DNA of 13,822 nt from PLGF01 sp052139695 (GTDB lineage Bacteria; Verrucomicrobiota; Verrucomicrobiia; Limisphaerales; Palsa-1400): contig JBKQWF010000047.1 in the NCBI GenBank assembly GCA_052139695.1, positions 1-13,822 on the forward strand. The letters are read 5' to 3'. The stretch's first letter is position 1; each line of letters begins with the position of its first letter. The notes under the pieces were generated by a model, which saw only the letters and a program-made list of their open reading frames with translations, did not search any database and had not been told where the DNA came from. Shown here in pieces: positions 13,717-13,822 of this stretch. A program made the translations under genes and the position numbers.

Positions 13717-13822
13717 ATGATACAAGACAAGATGGACAAGATGGCGCGCTGGGACGCGCTGGGTAGGGCGCGCACTCCGCTGCGCGCCGGGGCCCATCTG
13801 GCGGGCAAGAAACCGGCGCGCA
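13717..13822 (+). CDS. Open frame with strong ribosome site reading into a REP (partial)
   Basis: An ATG at 13717 is preceded by AAGGAGGAAGCG, an excellent Shine-Dalgarno site, and the frame stays open to the window end: MIQDKMDKMARWDALGRAR, then residues encoded by the REP. The direct repeat ACAAGATGG and the REP content make a chance frame likely. It starts divergently, 28 bp from the RAYT start. I do not recognise a family. Confidence 0.2.
   Translation, partial: MIQDKMDKMARWDALGRARTPLRAGAHLAGKKPAR
13762..13822. repeat. Second REP unit with truncated inverted partner
   Basis: Positions 13762-13788 repeat exactly the 27-bp REP at 13102-13128, including the GGTAG head. After a 26-bp spacer sharing CTGGCGGGCAA with the other pair, GGCGCGCA (13815-13822) begins the inverted partner, which is cut by the window end. 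Confidence 0.85.

Larger units (their letters stand above)
13102..13822. mobile_element. REPtron: RAYT gene flanked by REP elements
   Basis: The transposase gene lies between two REP structures that share the same 27-bp unit. On the downstream side is an inverted pair (13102-13183). On the upstream side a second copy (13762-13788) is followed by the start of its inverted partner, cut by the window end. A RAYT flanked by its own REPs is the arrangement described as a REPtron. The outer boundary on the right is not visible. Confidence 0.75.

Overview
This window looks like a piece of a bacterial chromosome, most likely from the Verrucomicrobiota (possibly a Pedosphaera/Limisphaerales-type lineage). 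That assignment is inference. It rests on the style of the MreB, MreC, RodA and TrxB proteins, on a small gene whose N-terminus (NGKIARLP...WLN.LPEVQ) I remember as typical of verrucomicrobial genomes, on intergenic palindromes of a kind I associate with that phylum, and on the frequent lack of clear Shine-Dalgarno sites. No rRNA, tRNA or CRISPR array is visible.

Region 1 (1-7826, + strand) starts with a short C-terminal fragment of an unknown gene. A tight cell-shape operon follows: mreB, mreC, mreD, mrdA (PBP2), rodA, rng. Most junctions overlap by 4 bp or are 1-3 bp apart, so co-transcription is very likely. MreB filaments, the MreC/MreD membrane proteins, the RodA glycan polymerase and the PBP2 transpeptidase together form the elongasome, which inserts peptidoglycan along the side wall. 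RNase G/E at the end is an RNA processing enzyme that is also linked to mre genes in other bacteria. A GC-rich hairpin at 7853-7880 separates this operon from the convergent genes that follow.

Region 2 (7886-10224, - strand), read right to left, holds hisB (histidine biosynthesis), an ECF sigma factor, its membrane anti-sigma factor (4-bp ATGA overlap) and a small secreted protein of unknown function. The last three look like a signalling module.

Region 3 (10225-12116) is about 1.9 kb with almost no convincing coding sequence. It contains a hairpin ahead of hisB, a C8G8 palindrome, a 10-bp tandem repeat, a truncated NGKIARLP-type gene, a perfect 28-bp inverted repeat that looks like a tiny MITE, and a string of other palindromes resembling dispersed repeat remnants.

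Region 4 (12117-13822, - strand) holds trxB (thioredoxin reductase). Directly upstream is a REP-associated tyrosine transposase (RAYT) flanked on both sides by REP elements with the diagnostic GTAG head, which together make a REPtron. The RAYT frame has no stop of its own and runs through the REP pair into trxB in another frame. The most unusual structures in the window are the REPtron next to trxB, the MITE-like hairpin, the truncated verrucomicrobial family gene with its 10-bp repeat, and an insertion in HisB.
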